DNA of 64,000 nt from JBBIRG01 sp964410965 (GTDB lineage Bacteria > CLD3 > SB21 > JBBIRG01), in NCBI GenBank assembly GCA_964410965.1, contig CAYPIY010000007.1, positions 62,001 through 126,000 on the forward strand, given 5' to 3'. Within the stretch, counting starts at the first letter, position 1, and each line of letters starts with the position of its first letter. The translations under genes were made by a program, and so were the position numbers. Below the pieces are notes generated by a model. It did no database searches. It was not told the origin of the DNA and worked only from the letters and a program-made list of their open reading frames with translations. Shown here piece by piece: positions 17,767-27,281 of this stretch.

Positions 17767-18993
17767 ATGAAAACCGCCTATTTCGATTGTTTTTCAGGCA
17801 TCAGCGGCGACATGGTCCTGGGCGCCTTAGTGGACGCCGGGCTCCCCATGGACTATCTCAAAAAGGAACTCAGCCGGCTATCTGTACGGCATGAATTTGA
17901 GATTACATCAGGTCCTGCGGTTAAACATTCCATCGCGGCGACAAAAGTGGATGTGATCATCCGGGATGAGCAACACGCCGGTCATCATCACCACAGTCAC
18001 CATCATGGTCATCATCATCACCCGCACAGGACGTTAAAAGACATCGGCGCGATCATCCGGGAAAGCGGCCTGAAAGAAGAACTGCAGGAAAAAATCATGC
18101 ATGTTTTCCGTCGGCTCGCCGGAGCGGAAGCAAAGATTCACGGCACAACCGCCGATGAGGTCATGCTTCACGAGGTCAGCGCGATTGATTCGATCGTGGA
18201 CATCGCCGGGATCGTGATCGGACTTGATTATTTCAGAATCGAAAAAGTTTATACATCACCGGTTACGCTTGGGCGCGGAACCGTGAAATGCGCACACGGC
18301 GTGATTCCCGTTCCCGGACCGGCTGTGGTAGAATTATTAAAAGACTATCCCGTTGAATATAATCATAACATCACCGGGGAACTCTGCACTCCCACTGGCG
18401 CGGCTGTCATCGCGACGTTATCGTCGGGTTTTAAAAAAAGCCTAAAACTGAAAACGCATACCGTCGGATACGGCGCCGGAACGAAGGAATTTCCGCAGCT
18501 TCCCAACCTGCTCCGCGTGTCAATCGGCGAGGAACTTCTGAACTGGGACGAGGACGTCATCACGGTGATTGAGACGAACATCGACGACATGAACCCCGAA
18601 ATTTACCCGCATCTGAATCAGCTCCTGCTGGACACCGGCGCACTGGACGTTTACCTGACGCCGACGCTGATGAAGAAAGGCCGCCCGGGACACATCCTTT
18701 CGGTATTGTGCACTGAAGAAAAAACGGATACGCTGCTTTCCGTAATCTACCGTGAAACGACAACGATCGGCGTACGCATGTATCCCGTCCGGAGACAGAA
18801 ACTGCCGCGGACTATTATTGAAATCGAAACCGCGCTGGGAAAAATGAAAGTCAAAATGGTCGAATTCGACGGACGGAAACGGTATAATCCCGAATATGAG
18901 GAATGCAGAAGAGTCGCGGGTGAAAAAGGAATACCCATTCATCAGGTTTATGAAATGATCCTGAGCCTGAATCCGCCGGACGGGAATGTTTAA
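17767..18993 (+). CDS. larC: Nickel pincer cofactor biosynthesis protein LarC
   Basis: 408 residues, usual for LarC, the CTP-dependent cyclometallase that inserts nickel into the pyridinium-3,5-bisthiocarboxylate mononucleotide cofactor of lactate racemase-type enzymes. Signatures: YFDCFSGISGDM at the N-terminus, LHEVSAIDSIVDI, CAHGVIPVPGPAV, GELCTPTGAA, NIDDMNPE and the C-terminal REKGIPIHQVYE-like end (here GEKGIPIHQVYE). Residues 70-87 contain 13 histidines in 18 positions, a metal-storage or delivery stretch common in this family. No larA, larB or larE is visible nearby. The nearby hypA/hypB genes also handle nickel. Confidence 0.95.
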   Translation: MKTAYFDCFSGISGDMVLGALVDAGLPMDYLKKELSRLSVRHEFEITSGPAVKHSIAATKVDVIIRDEQHAGHHHHSHHHGHHHHPHRTLKDIGAIIRESGLKEELQEKIMHVFRRLAGAEAKIHGTTADEVMLHEVSAIDSIVDIAGIVIGLDYFRIEKVYTSPVTLGRGTVKCAHGVIPVPGPAVVELLKDYPVEYNHNITGELCTPTGAAVIATLSSGFKKSLKLKTHTVGYGAGTKEFPQLPNLLRVSIGEELLNWDEDVITVIETNIDDMNPEIYPHLNQLLLDTGALDVYLTPTLMKKGRPGHILSVLCTEEKTDTLLSVIYRETTTIGVRMYPVRRQKLPRTIIEIETALGKMKVKMVEFDGRKRYNPEYEECRRVAGEKGIPIHQVYEMILSLNPPDGNV

Positions 18994-19021
18994 TTCAAAA
19001 CAGACATCAGAAAATTGAACT

Positions 19022-19792
19022 ATGAAAAACGCATGGTATGAAGTGTTATTCAGAAATTACGCGGACCGATACGAAGAAGAATCATTCACCAAAGGCACAA
19101 AGGGCGAAGTTGACTTTATCGAAACTGAAACTAAGCAAGACCGGTCCAAAATTATCCTGGATATCGGATGCGGAACGGGACGCCACGCCATTGAGCTGGC
19201 AAAGCGGGGGTACAACGTCACGGGCGTTGATCTTTCGGAGTCGATGCTCGGCAAAGCCCGTCAGAATGCCGCCCAGGCCGGCGTTCAGGTTAAATTCCTT
19301 CAGAAAGACGCGCGGACACTGGATTTCCGGGAAGAATTCGATTTTGCCGAGATGATCTGCGAAGGTGGATTTTCCCTCATGGAAACCGACGAGATGAATT
19401 TCGATATTCTGCGCGGTGCCGTGTGTGCCCTGAAACCCGGCGGAAGGCTTCTTTTCACGACGCTGAACGGGTTGTTTCCTCTTTTCCATTCCGTCAAGGA
19501 TTTCATCAATGAGAATTCAGCCGCCGGCAGCGTAAGCAAAGCCAACACGTTCGACCTGATGACCATGCGCGATCATTCCGAATTTGAATTTACCGACGAT
19601 GACGGCAACCAACAGACCATCGTCTGCAATGAACGGTATTACCTGCCCTCGGAAATCACCTGGATGCTGAAATCGCTGAACATGCGGGACATTACGATAC
19701 TCGGTTGCCGGATCGGCGACTGGTCCCGTTCGCGGGAGCTGACGACAAACGATTATGAAATGCTGGTCATCGCGGATAAAGGATCACGGTAA
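19022..19792 (+). CDS. Class I SAM-dependent methyltransferase
   Basis: 256 residues with the Rossmann-type methyltransferase core. Motif I is ILDIGCGTGRHAIELAKRG, then VTGVDLSESML (acidic residue binding the SAM ribose), and LKPGGRLLFTTLN (post-motif strand). The C-terminal half is variable, so the substrate cannot be read. It begins 28 bp after larC on the same strand and may be co-transcribed. It converges on hypB with a 36-bp gap. A small-molecule methyltransferase is likely; a link to nickel metabolism is speculative. Confidence 0.9.
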   Translation: MKNAWYEVLFRNYADRYEEESFTKGTKGEVDFIETETKQDRSKIILDIGCGTGRHAIELAKRGYNVTGVDLSESMLGKARQNAAQAGVQVKFLQKDARTLDFREEFDFAEMICEGGFSLMETDEMNFDILRGAVCALKPGGRLLFTTLNGLFPLFHSVKDFINENSAAGSVSKANTFDLMTMRDHSEFEFTDDDGNQQTIVCNERYYLPSEITWMLKSLNMRDITILGCRIGDWSRSRELTTNDYEMLVIADKGSR

Positions 19793-19828
19793 TGGCTGCG
19801 AATTCCGGCAAGGTACAAACACTCTGAT

Positions 19829-20500
19829 TTATTGATTCTGTCTGAATTCGGTTATTCTTTTATTTTTGATATAATCGGCAAGTTCGTCCACGCCTTCTTC
19901 TTTGAGCGCGGATATCACGAAAATCTTCAGATCCGGTTTGACCTGCAGGGCTTCGGTTTTCACTCGTTCGATATCGTAGGGAAGATAAGGGGTCAGATCC
20001 GCCTTGTTGATCACCAGCACATCCGACGACATGAATATTTTCGGGTATTTCAGCACCTTATCGTCGCCCTCCGGCGTGGATACCATCACGATGCGGAGAT
20101 GTTCACCGAGCTGATACGACGCAGGGCAGACCATGTTTCCCACATTTTCAATGAAGACATAATCCAGCGGCAGCTTCAGCAACGGCAGTGACTGTTTGAT
20201 CTGAATCGCTTCCAGATGGCAAGCGCCGCTGGTGATGATCTGGAACGAAAGGATACCGTGTTTCCGTATCCTGTCCGCGTCACGCTCAGTTTCCAGGTCG
20301 CCTACGAGAACATTCAGCCGGTCTTTCGGGAATCGTTCGAGCATTTTTTCCAGCAGCGTGGTCTTGCCCGAACCCGGAGCCGACAAGATATTAATTCCAT
20401 AGATCCGGTTCTGGCTGAAGAAATTTTTCACGTCTGCCGCGACGGCGTCATTCGCCTTGAGCAGGGAAACGGACACGTTCTCGGCGCGAATCTCAGGCAT
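19829..20500 (-). CDS. hypB: Hydrogenase/urease nickel incorporation GTPase HypB
   Basis: 223 residues of the SIMIBI G3E family. Motifs: SAPGSGKTTLLEKM (P-loop), VGDLETERDADRI, the GACHLEA metal-site region, FIENVGNMVCPA and VINKADLTPYL. It lacks the N-terminal CxxCGC and the histidine-rich stretch found in some HypB proteins, so it is the short form. Start follows GGGAG. It normally works with HypA to load nickel into [NiFe]-hydrogenase. No hydrogenase genes are in this window, so its client lies elsewhere. It is separated from hypA by two unrelated AT-rich genes in the same orientation. Confidence 0.95.
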   Translation of the reverse strand: MPEIRAENVSVSLLKANDAVAADVKNFFSQNRIYGINILSAPGSGKTTLLEKMLERFPKDRLNVLVGDLETERDADRIRKHGILSFQIITSGACHLEAIQIKQSLPLLKLPLDYVFIENVGNMVCPASYQLGEHLRIVMVSTPEGDDKVLKYPKIFMSSDVLVINKADLTPYLPYDIERVKTEALQVKPDLKIFVISALKEEGVDELADYIKNKRITEFRQNQ

Positions 20501-20532
20501 TTATAAATCTCCCTTAAAGGCTATAAAGAGAA

Positions 20533-21645
20533 TCATTTTTTCATTCCCATCATGGGTACAAAATATTTAACCGTATCACTTGTATTGCCATTATAATCTT
20601 TTGTATGAAAAGTAAAAACTGCGCTATCGCCTTTTAAAAAATGATAAGTTCGAATGGGTAGCATAACCTTATATAGTGAGTCCGGCGCCATGTCACCGAT
20701 CAGAACCTTTTTACTAAAAACCAATCCGGGGATCGAATCTTTGAGGTTAGTGTATAAAATCGCTTTTACAGCTTCACCAGGTCCATCATTCTTTATGAAA
20801 ACGGCTATGCTGTCTTTTTCTTTAGGATTTATAATATTATTCTGATCTATGTCATAAAAACAAATACTGTCGTATTCGATTCTTAAACTGGGTCTTTGAT
20901 AATTTGCTGTCACAAAATATTTTTTCGCGTAACTTTTTTTTGTTATTTTTGCATAATCGTTGCCGTAAACGTCAACTTTAAATATTCCGTTATGCAAGTT
21001 TGTAATTTTTCTAGTCAACACATAATAATTAATACCCCAGGACAATAAACTAATCCCAAAACTGTAAAAACTAATTTTACGATATTGATTCGATTTTAAA
21101 TAATGTTTATAGACCGGTTTTTGTTTATATTCACTATAGATTATTTTAGATAATATACCGAAACCTATTCCGGAAGTAAGAGACCCATAAGCCAAAACTC
21201 CTAATCCCATATAAATCTTATTTTTTGTCATTTTATATGCCCCTGATCCGGGAAAGTACGTCGATTGTTTATAAAGCGCCTTCTCATCAATAAATGGAAT
21301 TTTAATTGATGACAACTCAAAGTAAACATTTTTTGGAATTACTTTTTTATATTTTTTATAATTCCATACTATTTGATTGTCATTTTTCAGCCTGCATAAT
21401 CCGATTTCTCCCGACGAGTTTTTTTGATGATTAATCTCACCAATATTATCCCCGTCCAGGTTTTTTGCGGAACACCAATTATAATAATTAAATGTCGAAT
21501 CAAATTCGTAAGCATTGAATGAAATATCGATTTTATCATTATTATGAACAAATTCAACGTTATCGATTGTGTGTACATTTTGTGCGTATATTTTATTATA
21601 GAAAATAACAAGTGTAAAAAATATTATAATTATACACCGTTTCAT
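20533..21645 (-). CDS. Unrecognised exported protein with central membrane segments
   Basis: 370 residues, strikingly AT-rich with many Lys, Asn, Ile and Tyr, unlike the flanking hyp genes. Signal peptide about 1-21 (VIFYNKIYAQ). A first beta-like region follows (residues ~25-115). Two hydrophobic segments lie near residues 145-170 and 190-215 (GLGVLAYGSLTSGIGFGILS; YSFGISLLSWGINYYVL). The last ~110 residues resemble a CARDB/Ig-like beta sandwich (SIAVFIKNDGPGEAVKA, DSAVFTFHTKDYNGNTSD). I do not recognise the family. It starts 3 bp after the FISUMP gene, whose last codons overlap its AAAGGA ribosome site, so the two form a unit. Confidence 0.75.
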   Translation of the reverse strand: MKRCIIIIFFTLVIFYNKIYAQNVHTIDNVEFVHNNDKIDISFNAYEFDSTFNYYNWCSAKNLDGDNIGEINHQKNSSGEIGLCRLKNDNQIVWNYKKYKKVIPKNVYFELSSIKIPFIDEKALYKQSTYFPGSGAYKMTKNKIYMGLGVLAYGSLTSGIGFGILSKIIYSEYKQKPVYKHYLKSNQYRKISFYSFGISLLSWGINYYVLTRKITNLHNGIFKVDVYGNDYAKITKKSYAKKYFVTANYQRPSLRIEYDSICFYDIDQNNIINPKEKDSIAVFIKNDGPGEAVKAILYTNLKDSIPGLVFSKKVLIGDMAPDSLYKVMLPIRTYHFLKGDSAVFTFHTKDYNGNTSDTVKYFVPMMGMKK

Positions 21646-21648
21646 AGT

Positions 21649-22227
21649 TTATTCCTTTACAAACCTTAGACTCAGCTGCATATCAATAGTTAAATATCCA
21701 AAACCGACTGTTTTTTCTTTCTGATTAATTTCAAGAATAACTCGGCGATTGTTTATAACAGTAGATGTCCAAAAGAAGGTTGTCTCGCCTTCACCCAAAA
21801 ACCCCGATCCGTTGTTATATCCAAAACCGCCAAATTTTATTCTCAGACCCAAATTATCATCCATAATTTTATCAAATAAATCATTATTCGATGAAGTTAA
21901 TTCATTAAATAATGTTTGCCAATCTTCTTTACTCGGAATTTTCCAACCTTCAGGTACATCAGCAGTTGCTGTCGAATAAGAGTACAGGCAACCATATTTA
22001 TCTCGATTCGATCGTTTTTTTTCATAAAAAAAAACTCCGTTAGAATCATAATAATTATAATTTTTTGCCATCCATCGCTGATCACCAATTTGAACTATTG
22101 GGTAGGCTTGGTGGTCCTTTGAATCCTTTAACTTCACTTCTTCATAGGGCTCACACATAACCCATAGAAAAACAAAAAAACTGAAAAATACAATCTTATG
22201 TAATAATCTGATTAATTTTGTGTTCAT
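21649..22227 (-). CDS. FISUMP-domain (Fibrobacter major paralogous) protein
   Basis: 192 residues. The core matches the family first described in Fibrobacter succinogenes and common in FCB genomes: VQIGDQRWMAKNYNY, YGCLYSYSTA, PEGWKIPSKEDWQTLF, a Gly-rich loop GFGYNNGSGFLGEG, TTFFWTSTV and the C-terminal LRFVKE. The N-terminus is hydrophobic and followed by a Cys (FLWVMCEP), possibly a non-canonical lipoprotein signal. AT-rich composition matches the gene downstream and contrasts with hypA and hypB on either side. Exported, function unknown. Confidence 0.85.
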   Translation of the reverse strand: MNTKLIRLLHKIVFFSFFVFLWVMCEPYEEVKLKDSKDHQAYPIVQIGDQRWMAKNYNYYDSNGVFFYEKKRSNRDKYGCLYSYSTATADVPEGWKIPSKEDWQTLFNELTSSNNDLFDKIMDDNLGLRIKFGGFGYNNGSGFLGEGETTFFWTSTVINNRRVILEINQKEKTVGFGYLTIDMQLSLRFVKE

Positions 22228-22271
22228 ATATTTATTCCAGATTATATTATTGATTGATAGGCCTTATTGTT

Positions 22272-22628
22272 TCAGGCATACTCAGTAACCTCCATTTCTA
22301 TGTGCTTTACGATGAGATCGTCCCCCCGGATCACTTTCCCGCCGAACTGTCCGCAAGACGGGCAAAGAAAAGGAAATTCCGACGGCTCATAACGGTGGTC
22401 GCAGTGATGGCATTCCACAAGCGTAATCACCGACTGTATGCGAAGTAAAGTTGCATCAAATTCCGTTCCCCTTTTCATGACCTGAAAAGCCTCGTTCAGG
22501 AGAAGCGGCTCGATATTGGAAAAAGACCCGACTTCGAGCGTAACTGCCGTAATCCTGGCGGAAGGATCCGTAAGATAATCTTCCCGGATCACATCGAACA
22601 TATTCTGGATCAGTGAGGTTTCGTGCAT
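22272..22628 (-). CDS. hypA: Hydrogenase maturation nickel metallochaperone HypA
   Basis: 118 residues from the ATG at 22628. This start is set by the invariant N-terminal Met-His-Glu, whose His2 is a nickel ligand, and by AAAGGA just upstream; a longer frame adds 30 unrelated residues. The zinc site is complete: C73-H-H-C76 and C89-P-S-C92. The family segment ITAVTLEVGSFSNIEP is also clear. It hands nickel to HypB and hydrogenase or urease clients. In many genomes hypA and hypB are adjacent; here two genes intervene in the same direction. Confidence 0.95.
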   Translation of the reverse strand: MHETSLIQNMFDVIREDYLTDPSARITAVTLEVGSFSNIEPLLLNEAFQVMKRGTEFDATLLRIQSVITLVECHHCDHRYEPSEFPFLCPSCGQFGGKVIRGDDLIVKHIEMEVTEYA

Positions 22629-22803
22629 AACTGTCCTTTCTTGCGGACACAAAATACCAAATTTTCCGAATAATTCAAGCCTATAAAGAAAATGACGAAA
22701 CCTGATGGCATAGAACATAATCGGAATTGGTCCGGGTCCATCACCGAAAAGAAATCAGCACAATTACGGACAGCTGAAATAAACAAAAAATAAAAAAGGG
22801 AAA

Positions 22804-24336
22804 TCAGTTCGAACTGAACCGGTCAAAACCGAGCTCTTCGATTTTTTTTCCCGGAACGGAGGCTTTGCAGGCCCTTTTATCAGCCCACGCGCGTAGATTG
22901 CTGATCTGTTCGGCCATGACGCGCGACAACGGCGCGGTATTTTTGATGTTCGTCAGGATGTCGTCGGTGGTGAGCTCGCGGTTGGCCTCGAACGCGTCGT
23001 ACAGCCCGGCGATGATCGCCTGCTCGATTTCCGCGCCGCTGAATCCTTCCGAGCTTCGCGCCAGTTGCGTCACCATAAAAACATCCGGGTTACGCCGCCG
23101 TTTCCGGAGATGAATTCTGAAAATGACCTCGCGTTCCTCCAGTTCAGGAAGATCCACAAAAAATATTTCGTCAAACCTTCCTTTCCGCAATATTTCAGGC
23201 GGAAGCAGGGTAATGTCGTTGGACGTCGCGATCACGAACACCGGTTTTTTCTTTTCCTGAAGCCAGGTGGTAAACGTGCCGAACACGCGGGCGGCGGTTC
23301 CCGCGTCGCTGAAATTGGAACTCGCCGTTCCGGAAAACCCCTTTTCGATTTCGTCGATCCACAGGATACAAGGGCTGATTGATTCCGCGACTTTGATGAC
23401 GTTGCGGATATTCGCTTCCGACGAGCCGACGATCCCGCTGAACACGCTTCCGACATCGAGTTTCAGCAGCGGGAGGTTCCAGTGCGCGGCGACGGCTTTC
23501 GCGGTCAGGCTTTTCCCGCAGCCCTGCGTCCCGACCAGCAGTAATCCTTTCGGCGTGGGCAGCCCGAATTGTACCGCGCGCTCGGTGAAGGCCTCCGCGC
23601 GCTTGGTCAGCCATTTCTTGAGATTATCAAGACCGCCGACCTGGTCGAAATCCTCTTCCGGCGCGAAATATTCAAGCACGCCCGATTTGCGGATGATTTG
23701 TTTCTTTTCCTCAAGAACGTCAAGGATTGTTCCTTCATTGATCGCTTTTCTGTGAACGACGGATTTGGCGAGGACGTTCTCAAATTCCACGAGCGTCAGG
23801 CCCTGGGCGGCTTTCAGAAGTTTTTCCGTTATCTCGGGCGACCGGACAATTTCGATGTCGCGTCGTTTCTCGAGAACCTTCAGCGCCTGCTGAAACGATT
23901 GTCCGAGTTCCTGAAAATCCGGAAGATCAAAATCGATGACAGCGGTTTCCTTGCTGAGTTCCACGGGAATGCGCATGGCCGGTGATACGATGATGATCGT
24001 CTTGTTGCTTTTCCGGAGCTGTTTCGATAAATCGCGCAGAAGCCGGTTGATCCTTATGTTCTCGATGAACGCGTGGAAATCGAAAAGTACAAATATCGCG
24101 TTTTCCGGGCTTTTTGCGATATGCTGCAGAATCATTTCAGGATCGGTCTTATTGTTGTCAACATCATCCGGCAGAACGTAATTATAAAGTCCCTTCGTGT
24201 GACTCCATACAAAAAGCATCTTGCGGAGATTGATGGCGGTAACGTCCAGCGTTTTCAGAATCCGTTCTTCTTCCCAGGATATCAGGTAAATCAGCGGATA
24301 CCGCGCCTGGATGTAGGTTTCTAATTCATGTATCAT
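22804..24336 (-). CDS. Ycf46-like AAA+ ATPase
   Basis: 510 residues. The N-terminal ~200 residues lack a nucleotide fold signature (ELETYIQARYPLIYLISWEEERI, typical of the Ycf46 group). A C-terminal AAA+ domain carries Walker A LVGTQGCGKSLTAKAVA, Walker B CILWIDEIEKGF, sensor 1 VIATSND and the arginine-finger region RKGRFDEIFFVDLP. Start follows AAGGAG. Ycf46 homologues are cytosolic ATPases; in cyanobacteria one has been linked to inorganic-carbon responses, but a general substrate is not known. Transcribed alone, divergent from the CreD-like gene. Confidence 0.9.
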   Translation of the reverse strand: MIHELETYIQARYPLIYLISWEEERILKTLDVTAINLRKMLFVWSHTKGLYNYVLPDDVDNNKTDPEMILQHIAKSPENAIFVLFDFHAFIENIRINRLLRDLSKQLRKSNKTIIIVSPAMRIPVELSKETAVIDFDLPDFQELGQSFQQALKVLEKRRDIEIVRSPEITEKLLKAAQGLTLVEFENVLAKSVVHRKAINEGTILDVLEEKKQIIRKSGVLEYFAPEEDFDQVGGLDNLKKWLTKRAEAFTERAVQFGLPTPKGLLLVGTQGCGKSLTAKAVAAHWNLPLLKLDVGSVFSGIVGSSEANIRNVIKVAESISPCILWIDEIEKGFSGTASSNFSDAGTAARVFGTFTTWLQEKKKPVFVIATSNDITLLPPEILRKGRFDEIFFVDLPELEEREVIFRIHLRKRRRNPDVFMVTQLARSSEGFSGAEIEQAIIAGLYDAFEANRELTTDDILTNIKNTAPLSRVMAEQISNLRAWADKRACKASVPGKKIEELGFDRFSSN

Positions 24337-24492
24337 CGGCTGCTCCTTTTGCGGTATGATAGTTTACAATGCGCTGATATTCAAGAAAAATATGAGGAAC
24401 AATTTCACCGGACCGCCGTAGGAATAATATAATTGATATGTCTCATCCATTCTTATATATTAGTTCATCATAAATAAAATATAGGAGACGTT

Positions 24493-25797
24493 ATGACCGT
24501 TCCCCGTTTGCTCGCCGTTATCGGAATATTTTTCTGCACCATGATCGCCTGGTTCATTCTCGGCGGAAGCATCGCGTTCAGGACCAGCGAGAAAACAACC
24601 ATGCTCGGTCAACGCGTTGAGGACAACTGGGGAGGGGAACACGTTCAGCTGCATCCGAAATTCTACAGTATCGAAACGGTGATGGATACGACCACGGAAA
24701 CCATGACGTCAGCGACGGGCCAGACCACACAGGTAAAAAAAACGATAGCGAATAAAGTCAGGCGGTATATCGAAACTTCCTCCGGCGATGTAACCGCGGA
24801 TCTGAAAGTCGATTACCGGCAGAAAGGATTGCTGTGGTACAGCGTGTACCAGATTCAGTTCAGGGGCGATTATAAAATCCAGAACCATTCTCCGGAGCCA
24901 AGAACGATTTTCGTGGAATTCAATTTTCCTTCGGTCAATTCGATATACGATAATTTCAGTTTTACGATCGACGGTAAACCTTTCTTGAATGATGATGAGC
25001 CGATCTCTGCCGGTACGGAAAAGAATCAAACGGATAATTCCGTGCGTTATGGAAAAATATTCTCCCATGTCATTGAATCGTCCGCGATGTTCAAACCGAA
25101 CGAGGAAAAGACATTTTCAGCGGGATATACGTCGCAGGGAACGGGAATCTGGAAATACAGTTTCGGCGAGACGACGAAACATATCCGCAATTTTCAGCTG
25201 AATATGAAAACGCAATTCAATGACTACAACATTCCCGAATTCTGCATTTCGCCGACGGAAAAAACAGAAACACCCGAAGGATGGAACTTAACCTGGAAAT
25301 ACACCGACATGATCTCCAACATCAAGATCGGCGTGGATATGCCCAAGAAGCTTAATCCGGGGCCGGTCGCGGAACGGATCAGCTTTTTCGCTCCGGTATC
25401 TTTATTATTTTTCTTCACCATTTTGATGATTATCGGCGCGATACGCAATATTGTCATTCATCCGATGAATTACTTTTTCCTCGCGGCGGCGTTTTTCGCG
25501 TTTCATCTGTTCTTCGCGTATCTGGTCGATCATCTCGCGCTGGAATGGTCGTTTATCATCTCAGCGCTCACATCGGTTCTGCTGGTGCTGACATACATGC
25601 GGCTGTTCACGGGAATGAAATTCACGATGCAGGTCGCCGTTCCGTCTCAGATTATTTACCTGATCCTCTTCTCGTATTCATTTTTCTTTGAGGGCTATAC
25701 GGGACTGACGATCACCATCGGCGCGATCATCACGCTGTTTGTCATGATGCAGATCACGGCGAAAATCAACTGGGCTGAAGTGTTCGCGAAGAAATGA
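24493..25797 (+). CDS. CreD-like inner membrane protein
   Basis: 434 residues. One N-terminal membrane segment (LLAVIGIFFCTMIAWFILGG) is followed by a ~250-residue extracytoplasmic domain. The C-terminal 140 residues hold five or so membrane segments, including HPMNYFFLAAAFFAFHLFFAYL and WSFIISALTSVLLVLTYM, which match the arrangement I recall for E. coli CreD. In Enterobacteria CreD is regulated by CreBC; no creBC is present here. Start supported by AGGAG. A strong terminator follows at 25826-25855, so it is likely monocistronic. Confidence 0.82.
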   Translation: MTVPRLLAVIGIFFCTMIAWFILGGSIAFRTSEKTTMLGQRVEDNWGGEHVQLHPKFYSIETVMDTTTETMTSATGQTTQVKKTIANKVRRYIETSSGDVTADLKVDYRQKGLLWYSVYQIQFRGDYKIQNHSPEPRTIFVEFNFPSVNSIYDNFSFTIDGKPFLNDDEPISAGTEKNQTDNSVRYGKIFSHVIESSAMFKPNEEKTFSAGYTSQGTGIWKYSFGETTKHIRNFQLNMKTQFNDYNIPEFCISPTEKTETPEGWNLTWKYTDMISNIKIGVDMPKKLNPGPVAERISFFAPVSLLFFFTILMIIGAIRNIVIHPMNYFFLAAAFFAFHLFFAYLVDHLALEWSFIISALTSVLLVLTYMRLFTGMKFTMQVAVPSQIIYLILFSYSFFFEGYTGLTITIGAIITLFVMMQITAKINWAEVFAKK

Positions 25798-25825
25798 TTT
25801 TATAATTCGCATTCTTGGTATTCAT

Positions 25826-25855
25826 AACGCCTGCGCAAGATACGCAGGCGTTTTT
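25826..25855 (+). terminator. Rho-independent terminator after the CreD-like gene
   Basis: A 10-bp perfect stem (AACGCCTGCG / CGCAGGCGTT) with a 7-base loop, followed by a T run. Confidence 0.93.
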
Positions 25856-25908
25856 ATTAAAAATGATTATACGGAATAATTAATCGCATCGGTCGTTATC
25901 ATTTGTAT

Positions 25909-27273
25909 ATGATTTACGAGTCTGTGTGTCCATTCCGTGTCGCGATCATTGGTTCCGGTCCTTCGGGATTTTACACCGCCGATTATCTTTTGAAGCAAAA
26001 TGAGTTTCTTGTTTCCGTCGATATGTTCGACCGTCTGCCCACACCGTTCGGTCTGATACGTTCCGGCGTGGCGCCCGATCATCAGCATACTAAACGCGTG
26101 TCTGATTATTATCACAAGATCGCCACTCATCCACGATTCCGTTTTTTCGGAAATGTGGAATTTGGAATGGACATTCAACGAAACGATTTACTTAGCCGTT
26201 ATCATCAGGTCGTTTACGCGGTCGGTGCTCCGGATGACCGTAAATTAGGCGTTCCGGGGGAACACCTGGACGGATGTTATTCCGCTCGGGACTTCGTCGG
26301 ATGGTACAACGCTCATCCGGATTATTCGTCGCGGCAATTTGATTTCACGCGGACTCCTGTGGTGATTATCGGTAACGGCAATGTTGCGCTGGATATCGTC
26401 AGAATTCTCAGCCTTTCTGAAGAGGAGCTTGCGACGACGGACATCGCCGATCACGCGCTGGCACAGCTTTCGAATCATCGCATCCGCGAACTACATGTCC
26501 TGGGAAGAAAAGATCCCTTTCATGCTTCATTCACGCTTCCCGTTTTCGAGCGGCTCGCGGAAATGCAGAATGTGTCATTCGAAATCAATCCCCCGGACAT
26601 CCTTGACCAAAAGCCGTCATCAGATCACCAACGGCGTCTGATGGAGATCATGCTGGATATGCAGTCCAACCCTCATAACTCGGGCTCGACAAAAATCATA
26701 TTTCACTTCTTAGTATCGCCGGTAAGCATCTTAGGTGAAGAATCCGTGGAAGGTATACGTATACGCCATCTGTCATCAGCGCCTGCAGGCAAAGGAATTA
26801 CACACAATCAGGGCACGGAGGAAACGGATCTTCCGGCAGGTGTCATTATCCGCGCTGTAGGATACCGAGGTACGCCGCTGCGCGGTATCCCGTTCGACGA
26901 AGAAAAAGGCGTAATCCCCAATAAACTCGGACGAATCAGTCTCCCGGGAGGCGAAACATTCATCACGGGTGAATACGTTTCCGGCTGGATTAAGCGCGGA
27001 CCGTTCGGTTCCATTCCGCATATCCGGCAGGACGCCCACGAAACCGCAATCAGCATGACCGATGACCTCCGCGCCGGACGATTCAACAAGCCCGTGGGTG
27101 ACGCGGGAGAACCGACCGTTCAATGGCTCAGCTCAATAAAAAATGATTACGTTTTTTATGAGGACTGGATGAAAATTGACACGCATGAAAAAAAACTCGG
27201 CCGGGAACTCGGAAAGCCGAGAGTGAAATTCACATCCATTCAGTCCATGCTCGACATCATCGGCGACGGCTGA
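25909..27273 (+). CDS. Ferredoxin/adrenodoxin-NADP reductase-type flavoprotein
   Basis: About 454 residues from the ATG at 25909; a TTG two codons earlier is also possible and no strong ribosome site distinguishes them. The FAD Rossmann motif is VAIIGSGPSGFYTADYLL, then FDRLPTPFGLIRSGVAPDHQHTK (the hallmark of the adrenodoxin reductase/FprA family) and the NADP-binding motif VVIIGNGNVALDIVRIL. RAVGYRGTPL and the FAD-closing GWIKRGPFGSIP follow. It should transfer electrons between NADPH and a ferredoxin in the cytosol. No ferredoxin gene is adjacent. The following gene converges on it with an 8-bp gap. Confidence 0.92.
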   Translation: MIYESVCPFRVAIIGSGPSGFYTADYLLKQNEFLVSVDMFDRLPTPFGLIRSGVAPDHQHTKRVSDYYHKIATHPRFRFFGNVEFGMDIQRNDLLSRYHQVVYAVGAPDDRKLGVPGEHLDGCYSARDFVGWYNAHPDYSSRQFDFTRTPVVIIGNGNVALDIVRILSLSEEELATTDIADHALAQLSNHRIRELHVLGRKDPFHASFTLPVFERLAEMQNVSFEINPPDILDQKPSSDHQRRLMEIMLDMQSNPHNSGSTKIIFHFLVSPVSILGEESVEGIRIRHLSSAPAGKGITHNQGTEETDLPAGVIIRAVGYRGTPLRGIPFDEEKGVIPNKLGRISLPGGETFITGEYVSGWIKRGPFGSIPHIRQDAHETAISMTDDLRAGRFNKPVGDAGEPTVQWLSSIKNDYVFYEDWMKIDTHEKKLGRELGKPRVKFTSIQSMLDIIGDG

Positions 27274-27281
27274 AAAAGATT

